This document shows positions 61,545-64,000 of a stretch of 64,000 nt of DNA, one piece after another. Origin of the DNA: Alcanivorax limicola (GTDB taxonomy: Bacteria > Pseudomonadota > Gammaproteobacteria > Pseudomonadales > Alcanivoracaceae). The position numbers and the translations under genes were made by a program. Location of the stretch: contig NZ_JAIOUB010000002.1 in assembly GCF_019931215.1 (NCBI RefSeq), forward strand, positions 248,001-312,000, written 5' to 3'. The notes beneath the pieces are model-generated. The model did no database searches. It was given only the letters and a program-made list of their open reading frames with translations, and was not told the origin of the DNA. The first letter of the stretch is position 1. Each line of letters starts with the position of its first letter.

Positions 61545-64000
61545 TTGCCAGCACCGCAAGCATCAGAAATCCCGGAAATACCTGCTACCGCGCTGTCCGG
61601 CACCTCCTTGTCTGATGCCCAGACCCGCGTGCTGGCGCGCGGCTTGCCCGTACTGAATCTGGTGGAGGCCCTGGCAGCGCTGGTGCTGCTCGTGGGTTAC
61701 CGGGCCAGCAGCGTGCCGTCCTGGCAACTGTTGACCTGGACCGCCATGGTGCTGGGCATCGTCTTCCTGCGTGTGGTCGCAGGCCAGCTGTTACGCCAGT
61801 TCGACGGCGACGCCGCGTCCCTGCGCAGCTGGCGGCTCGGCCTCACCGCCTGCATCCTGGCCAACGGCGCACTGTTCGGGATTGCGGTGGTCTGGTTCAA
61901 CCCCGTCGCAGAGCTCCTCCAGCCAGAGCATGTCACGCTACAGGCCCTGATTCTGACCCTGATCCTGGGCCTGACGGTCGTAGCGCTGACAATCTGCAGC
62001 GTGCACTTCATCGCCGGCATGCTCTACCCCGTGGTCTCCCTGGTCCCGCTGGCCGTGCATATGGCGCTGGCCTCGCCGGACTATTACCCCTTCACCGGGG
62101 GGCTGCTGATCTTCATGGTGTTCGGCATGCTGGCGGCGCGTCGTATTCACAGCAGCAGCCGGGACACCCTCGCGTTGCAGGCGCGCAATGAATCCCTGAT
62201 CGCCTACCTCAACCGCACCCGCGCCAATGCCGAGGCACTGAACGAAAAGCTCTCCCAGGAAATCTGTGAGCGCAAGGAAGCCCGCCAGCGCCTGCAGGAC
62301 TCCCGTGATCGCCTCGAGAGCACGGTGCGCGACCGCACCCGGGCACTGGAACAGATCAATACTGAACTGGCGGCTACCGGCCAACGGCTGCAACTGGCGC
62401 TGGATGCCAGCAACATCTGCCTGTGGGACTGGAATCTGGTCAGCGGCGAAACCTTCCACTCGAATTTCGAGCGGTTGCTGGGCTACCAGCCCGAGGCGCT
62501 GGGTAATTTCATGGAGGATTTGCAGCGTCTGGTGCACACCAGTGACTTTCCGCGTATCCGCACCGCCATGGTGGATCATTTCAAAGGTCGCAGCAGCCAG
62601 TATCAGGTGATCTATCGCCTGCAACATGCCGACGGCCAATGGCACTGGATTCAGGATGAGGGGCGTGTGGTGGCCTGGAACCAGCAGGGCCGGGCCACGC
62701 GCATGATCGGCACCCGTCGCGACATTACCGAGGACAAGGAAGCCCGTGAGCAGTTACGGCTGGCGGCCACCGTCTTCGAGAACGCCTCGGAGGCAATTTT
62801 CATTTTCGACCCCGAGTTCCGCTTTCTGACCGTCAACGACTGCTTTACGCGCATCACCGGCTATCACGAGCGGGAGGTCATCGGGCATGCCGTCGGCGGG
62901 GTTGGCAACCTGCCCGGTAATCGCCCCGTGTATCAGACCATTGTTCAGGCATTGAAAAGTGAGGGGTTCTGGGAAGGCGAGCTGCTGGAACGCCGCAAGA
63001 CCGGCGAAGAGTATCCGGAGTGGCTGCAGATCAGCGCGGTCTATGATGAGAACGGCAGCCTGACCCACTATGTCGGCATGTTTTCCGACCTCACGGCACG
63101 CAAGGAAGCAGAAGAACGCGTACAGTTCCTGTCCAACTTTGATCGCCTCACCGGTTTCGCCAACCGCAATCAGTTCCGCGAACGCCTGCAGAAAACGCTG
63201 ACCCTGGCGCGTCTCAATCGGGAACGCACCGCTCTGGTTTTCCTCGACCTGGATCGCTTCCGGCCGATCAATGATTCCCTGGGCCATGAGGTCGGTGACC
63301 GCCTGCTGAAGCTGGCCGCCGAGCGGCTGCGTGGCTGCGGTTTCGCCGAGGAGAATCTGGCCCGCGTGGGCGGTGACGAATTCACCCTGATGGTGGAGAA
63401 CTACACCAACCGCGCCGAGCTCGAGCAGGTCTGTCAGCGACTGATCGGCGCCATGCGCCGTCCCTTCCATTTTGATCAGCATGAGCTGTTGCTGGGCGCC
63501 AGCCTGGGCGTCAGCGTATTCCCGGACACCGCCAAGGATGTGCAGACGCTGATCAATCAGGCCGACCTGGCCATGCACCAGGCCAAGCGTGCTGGCGGCA
63601 ACACCTTCCAGTTCTATTCCAGTGACATGCGCGTGGCTTCCGTGGAACAGCTGGCGCTGGAGACCAGCCTGCGCAAGGCGATCTTCAAGAATGAGTTCGT
63701 GGTGCACTACCAACCGAAGATGGACCTGGCCACGGACCGCATCACTTCGGTGGAGGCGCTGGTGCGCTGGCAGCACCCGACCATGGGCCTGCTGCCCCCC
63801 AAGGACTTCATTCCGCTGGCGGAAGAAACCGGGCTGATCAGCGCGATCGGCGAGCTGGTACTGGAACGTTCCTGCCGCCAGGCAGTGCAATGGCACCGGC
63901 AGGGTTTTGCTGATGTCTGCATTTCCGTGAACCTGTCCGCCCACCAGTTCCGCAAGGGCAACGTTCTGGAAATCGTCGACCGGGTACTGCAGACCACGGA
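61545..64000 (+). CDS. PAS-GGDEF-EAL membrane protein, cut by right edge
   Basis: The frame opens at a TTG (61545) five bases after GGGAGAGG and runs off the window; about 818 residues are visible. Four or five membrane helices occupy about residues 30-200 (for example LVEALAALVLLVGYRA, LLTWTAMVLGIVFL). A coiled coil (about 205-270) precedes two PAS domains (about 280-400 and 405-525). The GGDEF domain has VGGDEFTLM (Gly near 609) after LDRFRPINDSLGHEVGDRLL. The EAL domain begins at VHYQPKMDL with EALVRW (Glu near 737). GGDEF members make and EAL members degrade cyclic di-GMP. Both key motifs look intact in what is visible; the rest of EAL is missing. Confidence 0.9.
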   Translation, partial: MPAPQASEIPEIPATALSGTSLSDAQTRVLARGLPVLNLVEALAALVLLVGYRASSVPSWQLLTWTAMVLGIVFLRVVAGQLLRQFDGDAASLRSWRLGLTACILANGALFGIAVVWFNPVAELLQPEHVTLQALILTLILGLTVVALTICSVHFIAGMLYPVVSLVPLAVHMALASPDYYPFTGGLLIFMVFGMLAARRIHSSSRDTLALQARNESLIAYLNRTRANAEALNEKLSQEICERKEARQRLQDSRDRLESTVRDRTRALEQINTELAATGQRLQLALDASNICLWDWNLVSGETFHSNFERLLGYQPEALGNFMEDLQRLVHTSDFPRIRTAMVDHFKGRSSQYQVIYRLQHADGQWHWIQDEGRVVAWNQQGRATRMIGTRRDITEDKEAREQLRLAATVFENASEAIFIFDPEFRFLTVNDCFTRITGYHEREVIGHAVGGVGNLPGNRPVYQTIVQALKSEGFWEGELLERRKTGEEYPEWLQISAVYDENGSLTHYVGMFSDLTARKEAEERVQFLSNFDRLTGFANRNQFRERLQKTLTLARLNRERTALVFLDLDRFRPINDSLGHEVGDRLLKLAAERLRGCGFAEENLARVGGDEFTLMVENYTNRAELEQVCQRLIGAMRRPFHFDQHELLLGASLGVSVFPDTAKDVQTLINQADLAMHQAKRAGGNTFQFYSSDMRVASVEQLALETSLRKAIFKNEFVVHYQPKMDLATDRITSVEALVRWQHPTMGLLPPKDFIPLAEETGLISAIGELVLERSCRQAVQWHRQGFADVCISVNLSAHQFRKGNVLEIVDRVLQTT

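Overview
The window is a GC-rich bacterial chromosome segment, densely coded, with no tRNA, rRNA, CRISPR array, prophage or transposase gene that I can see. Gene families and order point to a gammaproteobacterium of the Pseudomonadales type. From pyrC' (42 kb) back to pilG (37 kb) and from pilU to yggT (53-58 kb) the order matches what is known for Pseudomonas (pilT-pilU-...-pyrC'-pyrB-pyrR-ruvX-yqgE-tonB3-gshB / pilGHIJK-chpABC). A fatty-acid alpha-dioxygenase-like haem enzyme, a MalT/AlkS-type regulator and several pirin/GST/quinone-type proteins would fit a marine lipid or hydrocarbon degrader such as an Alcanivorax relative. That genus call is inference only.

Layout. 0-3.3 kb: the 3' part of a sensor histidine kinase followed closely by a TonB-dependent receptor. 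3.3-8.1 kb: a DUF4287 protein, a divergent SDR/LysR pair, and a TetR regulator divergent from a fumarylacetoacetate-hydrolase-family enzyme and a metallo-beta-lactamase-fold hydrolase. Two perfect 16-bp palindromes lie in that divergent gap. 8.1-13.7 kb: the alpha-dioxygenase-like haem peroxidase and, upstream on the same strand, a large MalT-type LuxR regulator. 13.9-21.4 kb: an accessory stretch with a TrmY-like SPOUT methyltransferase, a YefM/YoeB toxin-antitoxin pair, a 264-bp MITE-like element with perfect 31-bp ends, and a minus-strand run of ten small single-domain genes (VOC, DUF6624, cupin, NTF2-like, pirin, DoxX, GST, DUF1801, alpha/beta hydrolase, RibD-like reductase). 21.5-24.4 kb: yebG with a perfect LexA box, cytochrome b561, an LpxL-type acyltransferase and an UlaG/NAPE-PLD-type hydrolase.

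24.4-37.2 kb: a complete Pil-Chp chemosensory operon (pilG, pilH, pilI, pilJ, pilK, chpA, chpB, chpC), which in relatives controls type IV pilus twitching and cAMP. 37.5-43.3 kb: the divergent block gshB-tonB3-yqgE-ruvX-pyrR-pyrB-pyrC' with overlapping genes; the last is a dihydroorotase-like protein without metal ligands. 43.3-53.4 kb: a variable stretch with a nitronate monooxygenase, a metallophosphoesterase lipoprotein, a GAF/PAS histidine kinase, a DUF4136 lipoprotein, a DUF1653/LysR pair, and a glutathionyl-hydroquinone-reductase/pirin pair. 53.5-58.0 kb: the pilT-pilU retraction ATPases divergent from yggS-proC-yggT. 58.0-64.0 kb: an orphan TRAP-type binding lipoprotein, uvrD, and a PAS-GGDEF-EAL protein cut by the right edge.

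The main biological theme is surface motility. The pilus retraction motors, their chemosensory controller and a linked TonB3 lie within 31 kb. Scattered between them are lipid, quinone and stress enzymes with local regulators.
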